A stretch of 64,000 bases of DNA, taken from contig JAIRQN010000018.1 in the NCBI GenBank assembly GCA_031256445.1, forward strand, positions 46,003-110,002, written 5' to 3'. Below are positions 36,854-45,277 of the stretch, one piece after another. A model generated the notes under the pieces. The model did no database searches. It saw only the letters and a program-made list of their open reading frames with translations, and was not told the DNA's origin. A program made the position numbers and the translations under genes. The stretch's first letter is position 1. Each line of letters opens with the position of its first letter. Source of the DNA: Treponema sp. Its GTDB lineage: Bacteria; Spirochaetota; Spirochaetia; Treponematales; Breznakiellaceae.

Positions 36854-37740
36854 TCATCGACAAAATCAAAAATTTACTGCCTCTGTTTAAAGGAATACCC
36901 GTGTTTGCAGGGGTTATTGGTTCGCTCTTTTTCTGCTCGCTGTTTGCTGCCAAAACTCCTGTATATAAAAACGGGTTTGCCGGCGTTCAGATGATCGCAG
37001 AAGCGGTTGTTGAAGCCGTTTTCCATGATGAAGTGAAAAAAGAAGAGGAAATCAGGTGTTTCCCGGATGAGCATATCCAGACTGCTGCCAATTTATTCAA
37101 AGCAGTGCCTGATGGGGATATTGATCTGGTACTGAAATATTTCCGTACTCCCGAATACCGCGAATGGGTGACCGGATTTTTCTCCGGGTTGTGTTCAAAC
37201 GCTGAAATCGCCAGGGCGGTTCTTGAAAATACCGATAAGTACAACGTATCCCCGGCATTGGCTTTTGCGCTGATCTGGGAAGAGAGCAAATATGATCCTC
37301 ATGCTATTAACAGGCATAACCGGGACGGAAGCATAGACAGGGGCCTTTTTCAGTTAAATAACAGATCTTTCCCCGGTTTGGAAGTTGCGTCATTTTATGA
37401 CATCAACATCAGCGCGCGCTACGGCGTTGGTCATTTACGGCACTGTCTGGATAACGGAGTAAGCGAAGTTTCCGCTCTGGCGATGTACAATGCCGGAACA
37501 GGAAGAGTAAGGAACTCCGGGACGCCACAGGCTACTCTTGATTACGCCAGCCGGATTCTGGAAAACCGCAGCCGGATTGAAAGCCGGTTTCATGTTCTGT
37601 TAATAAAGGAAGAAGAAAACCGTCTGGAAGAAAACAGCGCGCATGAAAATCTGCCGGAAGAAAACCATCTTCTTCCTGATGTCTTTGTTGCCGAAGAACC
37701 TCAGTTCACCCGTATTTTAATTACAGCTTCTCCGCTGTAA
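36844..37740 (+). CDS. Membrane-anchored lytic transglycosylase (SLT domain)
   Basis: Probable peptidoglycan-cleaving enzyme, 298 residues. An N-terminal hydrophobic helix (about 18-37) anchors or exports it. The SLT domain spans about 120-235: catalytic Glu in LIWEESKYDPHA, then RGLFQLNNRSF, ARYGVGHLRHCLD and LAMYNAGTGRV. The C-terminus is a Glu-rich linker (EEENRLEENSAHENLPEEN). The start overlaps serA by 10 nt, and the last 40 nt overlap the convergent GH5 gene. Confidence 0.85.
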   Translation: MYLIIDKIKNLLPLFKGIPVFAGVIGSLFFCSLFAAKTPVYKNGFAGVQMIAEAVVEAVFHDEVKKEEEIRCFPDEHIQTAANLFKAVPDGDIDLVLKYFRTPEYREWVTGFFSGLCSNAEIARAVLENTDKYNVSPALAFALIWEESKYDPHAINRHNRDGSIDRGLFQLNNRSFPGLEVASFYDINISARYGVGHLRHCLDNGVSEVSALAMYNAGTGRVRNSGTPQATLDYASRILENRSRIESRFHVLLIKEEENRLEENSAHENLPEENHLLPDVFVAEEPQFTRILITASPL

Positions 37741-39617
37741 TTGCCGTTGTAAATAAACAGCGCCTGTTCTTCATATTTATATTCCGTTCGCAGATTTTCC
37801 GCGGCAGATGTTTCAATTTTCACGGAAGGGCCGAATGTTTCCGCCGGAATAAAAATTATGGATGGGGCGGTAATATTTTTTTCGGCGATAAAGCGGAAAA
37901 TCAATTCGCCCCTTGTGCGATCCCATTTAAAAAAAAGCGGCTTACCGGCGGAAGCCATTGGATAAGGGCGCTTCCATCCGCCTGCCGCGCGTTCCCTGCC
38001 CTCGGAAAAAATTGAAAGGTCTTCATCATTCCAGCAATCGCCGTATTTGTTGGTATTGCCTGCGGTATAGTTCCAGATTGTGGAATGTAAAAGATTTGAA
38101 TCCACCGCGTCGTAATACATAGACAGCGCCTGTTCATGCAGAGAGTAATCTCCCGATTTAAATCCTTTTTTGTTGTTTAAATCAAATGGAAGGCCGAATT
38201 CCCCCAGAAGAGCCGGCATATTCCCCATTTTTTGCTTTGTCAGGCTTACCGCGCCCGCAAGACATTCCGAGAAATATTTTATCACTCTTTTTTTCCCGAA
38301 TACCGGCTTTTGTGTGTCAATTTTCACATTGAACCATGAGCGGAAACTTTTTGTAAATAGAGATAAACCGTCGTACCAGTGAAACGCGTTGATCACGTTC
38401 GCGGGATCTCCTTTGTCCCATGAAGGATGTGATTCCGCCTTTGTGCAATGCGGCAGTCCTTCTATAAAAAAGAAAGTATTTTCATCAGTTTCTTTCATCG
38501 CGCTGATGTACTTTATAATGAATGGTTTTAAAAAATCATCGGCAAAATCGGGACGGCGCCCCTGGTACAGGCCAAAGTGGTCTGCTCGCAGCATGCGCGC
38601 CGCGCCTGCCGGATACGCCGTACCTTCGTCATCTTCCCATACGCCCGCCTGTTTCCATGGGCAGCTATATCCGTCCCTAAAAAGAGAAACGCCGTCCGGA
38701 TTAAATGTTTCGTAATGAGATATGCGCCTGCCCATTGATGCCTTGCTGTAAACCGGCACTTCCGCTGCGTAACCGGACGCGGCGCGGATGTTCTGCCACG
38801 GCGAAGGTCTTGGCCCGGTTGGTATCATGACATCCTCAGCCAATTCAAGATTCCCCAGCCCGATTAAACCGGAATGCGGTTCATTCATTACGCCCCAGCC
38901 TTTAATGCATGCGCAGTTCTTTAATCGCCGTTTTGCGTGTTTAAAAGCGGCAATGTAGCGGTCTTGCAGCCATATCTGGATATTTACTCCGTCTATCTGC
39001 GTTTGCGGCGCGTAGGCAAGCCCTGCGAAAAACAGACTGAACATTGTGGACGCTGCGTAACGGTTGTAATTGCTTGGCCAGATCATTTCCGGAAAGGGAT
39101 CCCCGTCAGGATGTTTTTTGCTTTTGTGATATAAACCATAACGTTGTCTTGTTACAGCCGCGCCGCACCGGTCAAGAAGAGCCAAATCCATGCCCAGCTT
39201 TTCCATTGTCCATGCCGGAGCGCCGTCTCCTCCTGTCCATCTGCTCCACACATCCTGGTGCGGATCTATAAAGACAGAAATTCCCTCTTTTTCCGCTTCA
39301 AGGAAAATTTTCCGCAGATATGCAAGATATGCCTCGTCATAAATTCCAGGCCCTTCATGTTCTATCGCTTCCCATGTAACAATAAATCTAAGGAATGTCA
39401 TGCCGCCGCGCTTAAGCCGTTTGAAATGATCATGCGCTTCTTCCAGCGGGAAAGGCCTTCCGATAAATGAGACATTATTCCGGGTATCAAGGAAAGCGGG
39501 TTCTGTTTCGCTTCCCGCAGGAGCGTAAGGGCATTTTGAATCTCCGCCAAGATTTACCCCGCGAAGCATTAATGTCCTGCCTTCGTCATCGAGAATTAAA
39601 TTATCTTTTATTCGCAT
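37701..39617 (-). CDS. GH5 beta-glycosidase, glucosylceramidase/steryl-glucosidase-like
   Basis: Retaining glycoside hydrolase of family 5, 638 residues, with no signal peptide. The ATG at 39617 has GGGGGA upstream; one 12 nt earlier has none. Acid/base Glu246 (GWGVMNEPHSG) and nucleophile Glu473 (LLGEFGLPFD) are present. The segments LRGVNLGGDSKCP, FIDPHQDVWSRWTGGDGAP and ESHPSWDKGDP resemble GH5 subfamily 12 proteins, which act on glucosylceramide or steryl glucosides in fungi. A C-terminal beta-sandwich (from about 535) is usual for that group. A lipid-linked glucoside as substrate is inference; a cello-oligosaccharide is the alternative. Confidence 0.85.
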   Translation of the reverse strand: MRIKDNLILDDEGRTLMLRGVNLGGDSKCPYAPAGSETEPAFLDTRNNVSFIGRPFPLEEAHDHFKRLKRGGMTFLRFIVTWEAIEHEGPGIYDEAYLAYLRKIFLEAEKEGISVFIDPHQDVWSRWTGGDGAPAWTMEKLGMDLALLDRCGAAVTRQRYGLYHKSKKHPDGDPFPEMIWPSNYNRYAASTMFSLFFAGLAYAPQTQIDGVNIQIWLQDRYIAAFKHAKRRLKNCACIKGWGVMNEPHSGLIGLGNLELAEDVMIPTGPRPSPWQNIRAASGYAAEVPVYSKASMGRRISHYETFNPDGVSLFRDGYSCPWKQAGVWEDDEGTAYPAGAARMLRADHFGLYQGRRPDFADDFLKPFIIKYISAMKETDENTFFFIEGLPHCTKAESHPSWDKGDPANVINAFHWYDGLSLFTKSFRSWFNVKIDTQKPVFGKKRVIKYFSECLAGAVSLTKQKMGNMPALLGEFGLPFDLNNKKGFKSGDYSLHEQALSMYYDAVDSNLLHSTIWNYTAGNTNKYGDCWNDEDLSIFSEGRERAAGGWKRPYPMASAGKPLFFKWDRTRGELIFRFIAEKNITAPSIIFIPAETFGPSVKIETSAAENLRTEYKYEEQALFIYNGNYSGEAVIKIRVN

Positions 39618-39652
39618 TATATCCCCCATGATGCAGCATGGAATTATAGGGA

Positions 39653-40099
39653 TTATTCTGCCAGTATTCTTATAACTTCCTCTGGCGTTTTTGCGCCCAG
39701 AATCTCATTTCGTTTTTCGGCGCTCTTGAACAGCAGGCTGACCTCCGCCAAAAACTGCAGATGAGGGCCGGTTTTTTCTACCGGAGAAAGCGTCATGATA
39801 AAAATTCTGCATGGTTCATTATCCAGAGAATCAAAATCCACCGCTTTTTCGGAAATCCCGATACACGCGACTAAATCTTCTGTAGCCTGGCATTTGCCAT
39901 GCGGAATTGCGATACCGTGTTTCATGCCTGTGGACATTTTTTCTTCTCTTTCAAATATCGCGTTAAAAGCCGCTTCTCTGTCGCTGATTTTTCCGGCCTT
40001 GATAAGAAGATCAAGTAATTCATTGATGATCTCTTTTTTGGTGGAGCCTTTCAAATGAAGATCAATCGTATCTGTGTCTAAAACTGTTTTCAAATTCAT
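39653..40099 (-). CDS. ptsN: PTS EIIA-Ntr-type regulatory protein
   Basis: Fructose/Ntr-type EIIA domain, here a stand-alone 148-residue protein. The active-site His is present (HGIAIPHGKC), with LDNEPCRIFIMTLSP and HLQFLAEVSLLFK typical of the family. It probably takes phosphate from HPr and signals by protein contact rather than transporting sugar. The ATG at 40099 starts the family domain (MNLKTVLDTDTIDL); an in-frame TTG at 40135 would add 12 residues, but that TTGACT looks like a -35 element. It lies 3 to 39 nt after the upstream exported protein gene, depending on the start. Confidence 0.9.
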   Translation of the reverse strand: MNLKTVLDTDTIDLHLKGSTKKEIINELLDLLIKAGKISDREAAFNAIFEREEKMSTGMKHGIAIPHGKCQATEDLVACIGISEKAVDFDSLDNEPCRIFIMTLSPVEKTGPHLQFLAEVSLLFKSAEKRNEILGAKTPEEVIRILAE

Positions 40100-40106
40100 A
40101 TTAATA

Positions 40107-40135
40107 ATATTAACCCCGGTATTATTAAAAGTCAA
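40107..40135 (-). promoter_or_regulatory. Possible promoter placing the EIIA start near the mRNA 5' end
   Basis: On the - strand TTGACT (40135-40130), 17-nt spacer, TAATAT (40112-40107) gives a promoter-like pair. Transcription would begin at or within a few nt of the ATG at 40099, giving a leaderless or near-leaderless message. No ribosome site is seen close to that ATG. Confidence 0.35.
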
Positions 40136-40138
40136 TGT

Positions 40139-40852
40139 TTAATTGTTTTTGCGTTTTTCCCTGTCCGCTCTTTTTTCTCCGGGGTTGTTAAAACGCATTC
40201 CAATTCCTGTGTAGAGAGTGATGGTAAAAGAGCTATAACCAGCGTTTGTGAATTCCCTGTTGAATGTATTACGCGAATCTGATTGTATGCGCCCTCTTTC
40301 ACTGCGTAAAAAATTCCAGGCAAATGATATGCCGCTGTTAAAAGTAAAATGTTTTGATGGGTTAACAATCAGGCCGATATCGCCGAATAAACCCAGCGTT
40401 ATCGCTTCGTAAAAACTGGAGTTTGAGTCTGTGTTTTCGCTGTAATAATCGTAATATTCTTCGCGGTAGTTTGAAAAAACCGCTCCCGCCGATACTGGAA
40501 AGAATATTTTTCCTTTTGGATTTAGCTTGATGGAAGGGCCAATGCTTAATTTGATTTCTTCCGCTGAATAAAAATCCGCCATTTCCATATTGTTCTCCAG
40601 CCACTCATACGCTGAATTGACGCTTCCAAAGGATGATAAAAAATAAAGCCCCAGCGGTGATTCTCCGGGATATATGTTAAGTCCTGTATTAAAGCTAATT
40701 CCGTTTAAATCTCTGAGGTAATCATCATCTTTGAATTCTTCGTAGGATCTGAATACGCCGATAGTCATATTGTATAAAATATCCCCGAAAGAGTAGGCGC
40801 TGACCCCTGTTATTAATACCAAAATAATGGCGATTTTTTTAAGGTTATTCAT
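40139..40852 (-). CDS. Exported beta-rich protein, probably outer-membrane barrel
   Basis: 237 residues with a signal peptide (NNLKKIAIILVLITGVSAYSFG). The mature sequence alternates aromatic and polar residues in strands of about ten (ISFNTGLNIYPG, LGLYFLSSFGSV, LGLFGDIGLIVNP, FTFNSGISFAWNFL, FTITLYTGIGMRF), as in small outer-membrane beta barrels; the end is a Lys/Arg-rich tail (EKRADREKRKNN), which is not the usual C-terminal Phe. Function unknown. It stands upstream of the EIIA gene and after the tRNA on the same strand. Confidence 0.6.
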   Translation of the reverse strand: MNNLKKIAIILVLITGVSAYSFGDILYNMTIGVFRSYEEFKDDDYLRDLNGISFNTGLNIYPGESPLGLYFLSSFGSVNSAYEWLENNMEMADFYSAEEIKLSIGPSIKLNPKGKIFFPVSAGAVFSNYREEYYDYYSENTDSNSSFYEAITLGLFGDIGLIVNPSKHFTFNSGISFAWNFLRSERGRIQSDSRNTFNREFTNAGYSSFTITLYTGIGMRFNNPGEKRADREKRKNN

Positions 40853-40931
40853 AAGTATAATATAACATTGTTTTCCACGAAAAACAATAAAAAACTCTGT
40901 CCTGCGGCAGAGCTGTTTTATTTTTCTTTTT

Positions 40932-41004
40932 TGAGCCGTGCAGGATTCGAACCTCCGACCACCGCCTTAAAAGGGCGATGCTCTACCGACTGAGCTAACG
41001 GCCC
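40932..41004 (-). tRNA. tRNA-Lys (anticodon TTT)
   Basis: Read on the - strand: acceptor arms GGGCCGT and ACGGCTC pair with one G-T, D arm GCTCAGTCGGTAGAGC, anticodon loop CTTTTAA (anticodon TTT), T arm GGAGGTTCGAATCCTGC-type with the TTCGAAT loop. Discriminator A; CCA is not encoded. It is co-oriented with the genes on both sides. Confidence 0.97.
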
Positions 41005-41042
41005 AAGACCTTTCAAAGGGTCTTTTGCACCATTTTTGGTGC
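41005..41042 (-). other. Two hairpins in the tRNA-Lys 5' leader
   Basis: AAGACC/GGTCTT (41005-41026) and GCACC/GGTGC (41027-41042) are adjacent inverted repeats directly 5' of the tRNA on the - strand. Neither is followed by a T-run in the transcribed direction, so they are not ordinary terminators; they may aid processing of the tRNA from the upstream transcript. Confidence 0.4.
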
Positions 41043-41087
41043 GTAATCATGTTTATATGAAAAAAATCAGAAATGGTCAAGAGGGAG

Positions 41088-41402
41088 TTACCCCCTGTTT
41101 TTCAGCTCCGCTTCTTTCTTTTCTATTGTTTCTTTAAGAGAGGCGAGCTGTTCCAGAAAGGTTCTGAATTCTACAGCATCGCGATCTATTGTGTTTTGAT
41201 CGCGTTCTGTAAACGCGATATAGGCTTCGTTTCCCAGTCGCGTTAAAACCTTTTGCGCCTGATTCTCAAGCTGTTTGATTTCCAGCATTAAGATGCCGCG
41301 TTCTCCGAGATCCTGCGCCTTTGCGCCGGCTTTTACGGCAAAGTCTTTTGATACCGCAAGTCCCTGATCAATCATTTCTTTCATTCTTTCGCCGAATGAC
41401 AT
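41088..41402 (-). CDS. Small coiled-coil protein
   Basis: 104 residues, almost wholly helical with heptad-like Leu/Ala spacing (LMLEIKQLENQAQKVLTRL; LEQLASLKETIEKKEAEL). No signal peptide. AGGAGG stands before the ATG. It begins 9 nt after the PP2C phosphatase stop, so it is co-expressed and may be a partner or target of that signalling protein; this is inference from position. Family not recognised. Confidence 0.75.
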   Translation of the reverse strand: MSFGERMKEMIDQGLAVSKDFAVKAGAKAQDLGERGILMLEIKQLENQAQKVLTRLGNEAYIAFTERDQNTIDRDAVEFRTFLEQLASLKETIEKKEAELKNRG

Positions 41403-41411
41403 ATAAACCTC

Positions 41412-43598
41412 CTATTTTCGTTTTATTCCCAGAATTGTCAGATCGTCATACTGCTCATCTTCATTGACTCCAGTATAATACATATATGTTTCATTTTCAG
41501 GGAATTCTTTTGTATGCGCGCAGTAATGCCCGTACTGTAAAAAGTGCTCCTTTAAAAACTCATCGACTTTTTTATCAACAAGAACGCGGGACTCTTCTCC
41601 CGCATCGGGTTTTTTATAACACCGGAAAATTTTCTCGGCCGAAACCATGGCCATGATTACTTCTTCTGCCTGTCCCAGGCAGGATGAAAAATCAAACTGA
41701 AGCTCAATACCGTCTTCCGGGTTGTGATATTTGCGTAACGTGTATATTTCACGCGCCATTACCGCGTTTATGATTGCTTCTATCCTTTGCGGAGTCATTT
41801 CCTCATCAGCCTGGCCGCTAAGGTGGTTCTCATGAGGGGTATCGGAAGGGCCTTCTTTGCATTTTATCTCTTTGAACTGACTGCTGCGGAATTTCCGCTT
41901 TGCCTCTTCGATACCGTCAGTGTAAAGCAGCAGCATGTCGCCATGATCAATTGTTATGGTCTGAACCGAATATCCGCCCGCTGATTCAATTATATAGTTG
42001 GGAAGTACTCCTGCGGCCGGAGCTGCCGGAAGAGTGATTGCCCTTACCCTGCTTTCTGAGGCGTCATAAAGATGAACAATATTATCGCCTGCGCTGCAGA
42101 GACGGACAATTCCCGTTTCGGAATCCAAAAGACAGAGAGTAAACGCCGCAAAGCGGCTTTTAAATCCGAGGGCTTCGATAAAATCATTTATCTGGTAGAC
42201 CACTTTTTCTATACGCATTCCTTTTGCGTCAGGTTTCCACTGTTTAAAATAGTTGAGGAACATTGTCGCCACTTGAATCATTATAAGCGCTGCGGGGATT
42301 CCCTTGCCCGCTACGTCGCATTTGATAATTGCAAAGTAACGGCCGTCCAAATCCTTGTAATCAAAATAATCGCCTGATACGCCTTTCGCGCCTTCGTAAT
42401 AACCGAAAAACCGGAGATTGTCTGTTTCCCTGGAACCTGATGTTTTCTTGTTTCCCTGGCTGTCCGTTTCCAGAGGGATAAATTTTTTCTGGATTTCCTT
42501 GCCGATTGAAAGATCAGAAGCCGCTAAAGCCGCCTTTACAAGTCCGCGGGTCATATCGTTGATTGTGCCGCCAAGTACCGCTATTTCATCGTTTGTGGTT
42601 ATGCGGATTTCTGCGCCTTCAAGTTTTGCCTTGTCTTCTGTGTCGCGTATTATCTCGATATGCTTTAAAAGTTTATTAAGCGGCCTGATTATCAGCGCGG
42701 AAAGAATCAATGCGCTGGCAATGCCAATCATAATTACAGCTAACGCGACAATGCCGATGGTTGCAAGGAGCGTCAGCTGTTCATCGTTTATCGCGTCAAT
42801 AATTGTTTCCACCGATACTTCCAGGCGGATTAATCCGCGGAAGTAGTTGTCATCTGCGTCCTGCCGGTACATTACCGCCCTGTAAAAAATAAATGTCATG
42901 TTTCCGTTTTTCATGACGCTGTTGATTGAAAATTCTGGCTCTGAGCCAATTCCCCCGGATATTTGAGAGAGTATTTCAGTAATCCTTACGCCCAGCGTTC
43001 TGATTGTTACATGAATGTCATTCAGCCGCCTTGTATCAGAAGCTCCGGCGCGCAGTTCCTGTTCTTCCTTCGCAAGTTCCGATATGCTCTGCGACAGATT
43101 CCCCGTTCTCTCCCGTGCGGCATTGTCAAGATCAGCTCTAATCTTTTCGTGTTTTTCAGAAAGCGCGTCTGTTATACGCGAGACTCCGGGATAAAATTCT
43201 TCTGTATCAATTTTTGACAGTATATCCGGATCGTTGGTGGCAAGGACATGATCGTAATATATTGAGCCGGATACATTGCCTGTTATTGTTACATAATCCG
43301 CTTCCGCAAGCGCGGCGGACTGTACCGGAAGGAATCCCAGTTCAAGCAGGCCCTGTTCTCCGCGGGGCATATACGCTATTGCGCTTGACGCAAGCCCTTC
43401 CAGCAGTACATGGGAACGATCATATAAACTGTTCAGTCTTGTTTCCTGCTGTGCCCTGGTCATTATTATGTACAGGGGCGCTGAAATCATGATTACTACA
43501 GATAGAACCAGAGCTATTGTGAATGACGCGGTTTTAAAACGCAGGCCCCTTCCTTTCTTTTTGACCTTTGTTTTTTTTTGCATTTTTCCGGTTAACAT
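41412..43598 (-). CDS. Membrane HAMP-PP2C (RsbU/SpoIIE-type) serine phosphatase
   Basis: 728-residue membrane signalling protein. TM1 about 25-48; an extracytoplasmic region to about 275 with a long helical, charged middle; TM2 about 280-305; HAMP (IIRPLNKLLKHIEIIRD to TINDMTRGLV); PP2C-type phosphatase domain from about 370 (GVSGDYFDYKDLDG, IIKCDVAGKGIPAALIM, AGDNIVHLYD, DMLLLYTDGIEEAK) with metal-binding Asp residues kept. Such proteins act on anti-anti-sigma or similar Ser-phosphoproteins; no such partner is next to it. GGAGGAGAATTC precedes the ATG. Confidence 0.9.
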   Translation of the reverse strand: MLTGKMQKKTKVKKKGRGLRFKTASFTIALVLSVVIMISAPLYIIMTRAQQETRLNSLYDRSHVLLEGLASSAIAYMPRGEQGLLELGFLPVQSAALAEADYVTITGNVSGSIYYDHVLATNDPDILSKIDTEEFYPGVSRITDALSEKHEKIRADLDNAARERTGNLSQSISELAKEEQELRAGASDTRRLNDIHVTIRTLGVRITEILSQISGGIGSEPEFSINSVMKNGNMTFIFYRAVMYRQDADDNYFRGLIRLEVSVETIIDAINDEQLTLLATIGIVALAVIMIGIASALILSALIIRPLNKLLKHIEIIRDTEDKAKLEGAEIRITTNDEIAVLGGTINDMTRGLVKAALAASDLSIGKEIQKKFIPLETDSQGNKKTSGSRETDNLRFFGYYEGAKGVSGDYFDYKDLDGRYFAIIKCDVAGKGIPAALIMIQVATMFLNYFKQWKPDAKGMRIEKVVYQINDFIEALGFKSRFAAFTLCLLDSETGIVRLCSAGDNIVHLYDASESRVRAITLPAAPAAGVLPNYIIESAGGYSVQTITIDHGDMLLLYTDGIEEAKRKFRSSQFKEIKCKEGPSDTPHENHLSGQADEEMTPQRIEAIINAVMAREIYTLRKYHNPEDGIELQFDFSSCLGQAEEVIMAMVSAEKIFRCYKKPDAGEESRVLVDKKVDEFLKEHFLQYGHYCAHTKEFPENETYMYYTGVNEDEQYDDLTILGIKRK

Positions 43599-43681
43599 GA
43601 ATTCTCCTCCGCCGGTTAATGTAAAAAAATTATTTTTATAAGGAATTTGTTCTATAACTGAGGTTATCGAACAACTCTATT

Positions 43682-45277
43682 TTATTTTTTTCGCCTGAAG
43701 ACCCGGTAGTTAATGTTCGGGAAAATATTATGGCGCTTTTCAAGATTTGTCAGCCATTCAGTGCTGATGTAATTGCTGCCAAGAGCTTCGTATATCGTTG
43801 TAAAATTACGCAGTGAGTTTTCCGCCTGGGTGCGGGCGTATTCGGTTGAGTCCTGTTTGTAAAGCAGGGCGGGCCAGTCGCTGGATTGAGCCAGAAGAAT
43901 CTCCCGCGCCGCCTGATTCAGCGCGCGTTCCTTAAGGCCTGTATCATCCGGAAAACGTTCCGCCAGTTCCGTCATTCGTTCCATTGAATGGGCCAGGTGA
44001 CGGTAAATCCAGTCATTTGAATCGTCCAGCCATGTTTCGGCATAGCCGTTATATTCCATAGAAGAAAATTCCGGAGCGATAACCTGCAGGGAAGACAGGT
44101 CCTGTTTGTAAAGATATTCGCTTGGACACAGAAACTGAAGATCTTTATATTCACAGGCTATGCGGAAAAGCGTTTCTATAAATTGCATTCCTTCGTGCCA
44201 GAATCGGCCGAAATAATCAGCGTTATTTGCATAAAGGCAGATAGGCGCTTCTTTCATGTGTTTTGACGCTTCCTTAAGCCTGGCTGTTGCGTTATCCAGA
44301 AATTTTTTCGCGTACCCGGAGGTTTTTTCAAATGCTTTCTGCGGATTATAAACCGTGTTTCCGCCTGAATGCGTCCAGTACCTGTATCCTGTTTTGTGCC
44401 GTTCTCCTTCCGCGCTGAGAAACCGGCTTACCAGTTTGGGAGAAAGTTCGTAACCTACATCCCTGTCATTGTCCAGAAAGATGCCGTCTTTTGCCATTTG
44501 GTCAATTTCCTGAACAGCGTAAAAATCCCTTGCAAGGATGTATGTGCCGTTCGGCGTTCTTGCCGGGAAAAAAGTCCCCTTTTCAGGAGCCGGGTCTCCG
44601 AACAAAAGGCCGTGAGCGTCAAGAATTGTATAACTGAAATTGTATGACTGAAGAAATGATTCCACAGCGGGCGACCAGCCAAGTCCCGGCAGCCAAAACC
44701 CCTGCGGGCTGGAATAAAAGTGCCGCCTGTAGCCTGAAATGGGAATTTCTATCTGCGCCTGAATAGATTCCTGATTGTGGCTGATAAACGGAATAAAAGC
44801 GTTAGTGGCGCAGCTTGCCAGAATTTCCAGTTTTCCTTTTTGTCTGTAAAAATCCAGCGCCTTAAGAATATTTTTTTCGTAGCGCTCTGTAAAGGCTGTT
44901 TTTCTGTTTACTATCCTGTCGTAATGGAACTGCGTCAGTTTGTTTAATTCGTTAAATGTTTTTTCGCCGGCTGTTCTTTCCAGTTCCTGTCTGCCGAATT
45001 CAATTTGTTTTTCCGTGTAGCACAGGTATTTATCAATCAGATGCTCATCGCTGAGCATATACATTATAATCGGAGAGACGGAAAGCCCAAGGCGGAACGG
45101 TATGTGATCACTGTCCAGACGCTCCAGCGTTTCAAGAAGAGGCAGGAATGTCAGCGATAATGTTTCAAAAAAACGGACTTCTTCGCCCGTCAGGGACAAG
45201 TCATTGTCTCCGGTATATTCCCTGACAAAAGGAAGATGCGCTTCAAGAGTGAGCGAGATCGCATAACGAAATTCCAT
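43682..45277 (-). CDS. GH57-like protein (DUF1957-type) with degenerate active site
   Basis: A 531-residue protein related to GH57 alpha-glucan branching enzymes (helical C-terminal DUF1957-like domain; LTLEAHLPFVRE start). The usual catalytic motifs are present in position but altered: HxH is E12-A-H14; CATH is CATN (156-159); WLPEC is WLPGL, with Gly198 where the nucleophile Glu is expected; YDxELFG is NNADYFG, with Asn352 where the catalytic Asp is expected. So it is probably not a glycosidase or branching enzyme but a carbohydrate-binding or regulatory relative. The start overlaps the stop of the DUF4912 gene (TAATG), so the two are translationally coupled. Confidence 0.85.
   Translation of the reverse strand: MEFRYAISLTLEAHLPFVREYTGDNDLSLTGEEVRFFETLSLTFLPLLETLERLDSDHIPFRLGLSVSPIIMYMLSDEHLIDKYLCYTEKQIEFGRQELERTAGEKTFNELNKLTQFHYDRIVNRKTAFTERYEKNILKALDFYRQKGKLEILASCATNAFIPFISHNQESIQAQIEIPISGYRRHFYSSPQGFWLPGLGWSPAVESFLQSYNFSYTILDAHGLLFGDPAPEKGTFFPARTPNGTYILARDFYAVQEIDQMAKDGIFLDNDRDVGYELSPKLVSRFLSAEGERHKTGYRYWTHSGGNTVYNPQKAFEKTSGYAKKFLDNATARLKEASKHMKEAPICLYANNADYFGRFWHEGMQFIETLFRIACEYKDLQFLCPSEYLYKQDLSSLQVIAPEFSSMEYNGYAETWLDDSNDWIYRHLAHSMERMTELAERFPDDTGLKERALNQAAREILLAQSSDWPALLYKQDSTEYARTQAENSLRNFTTIYEALGSNYISTEWLTNLEKRHNIFPNINYRVFRRKK

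Noticed and set aside
40932..41004. tRNA-Lys as an integration site for a mobile element
   Set aside because: No integrase, no direct repeat of the tRNA end and ordinary chromosomal genes on both sides.
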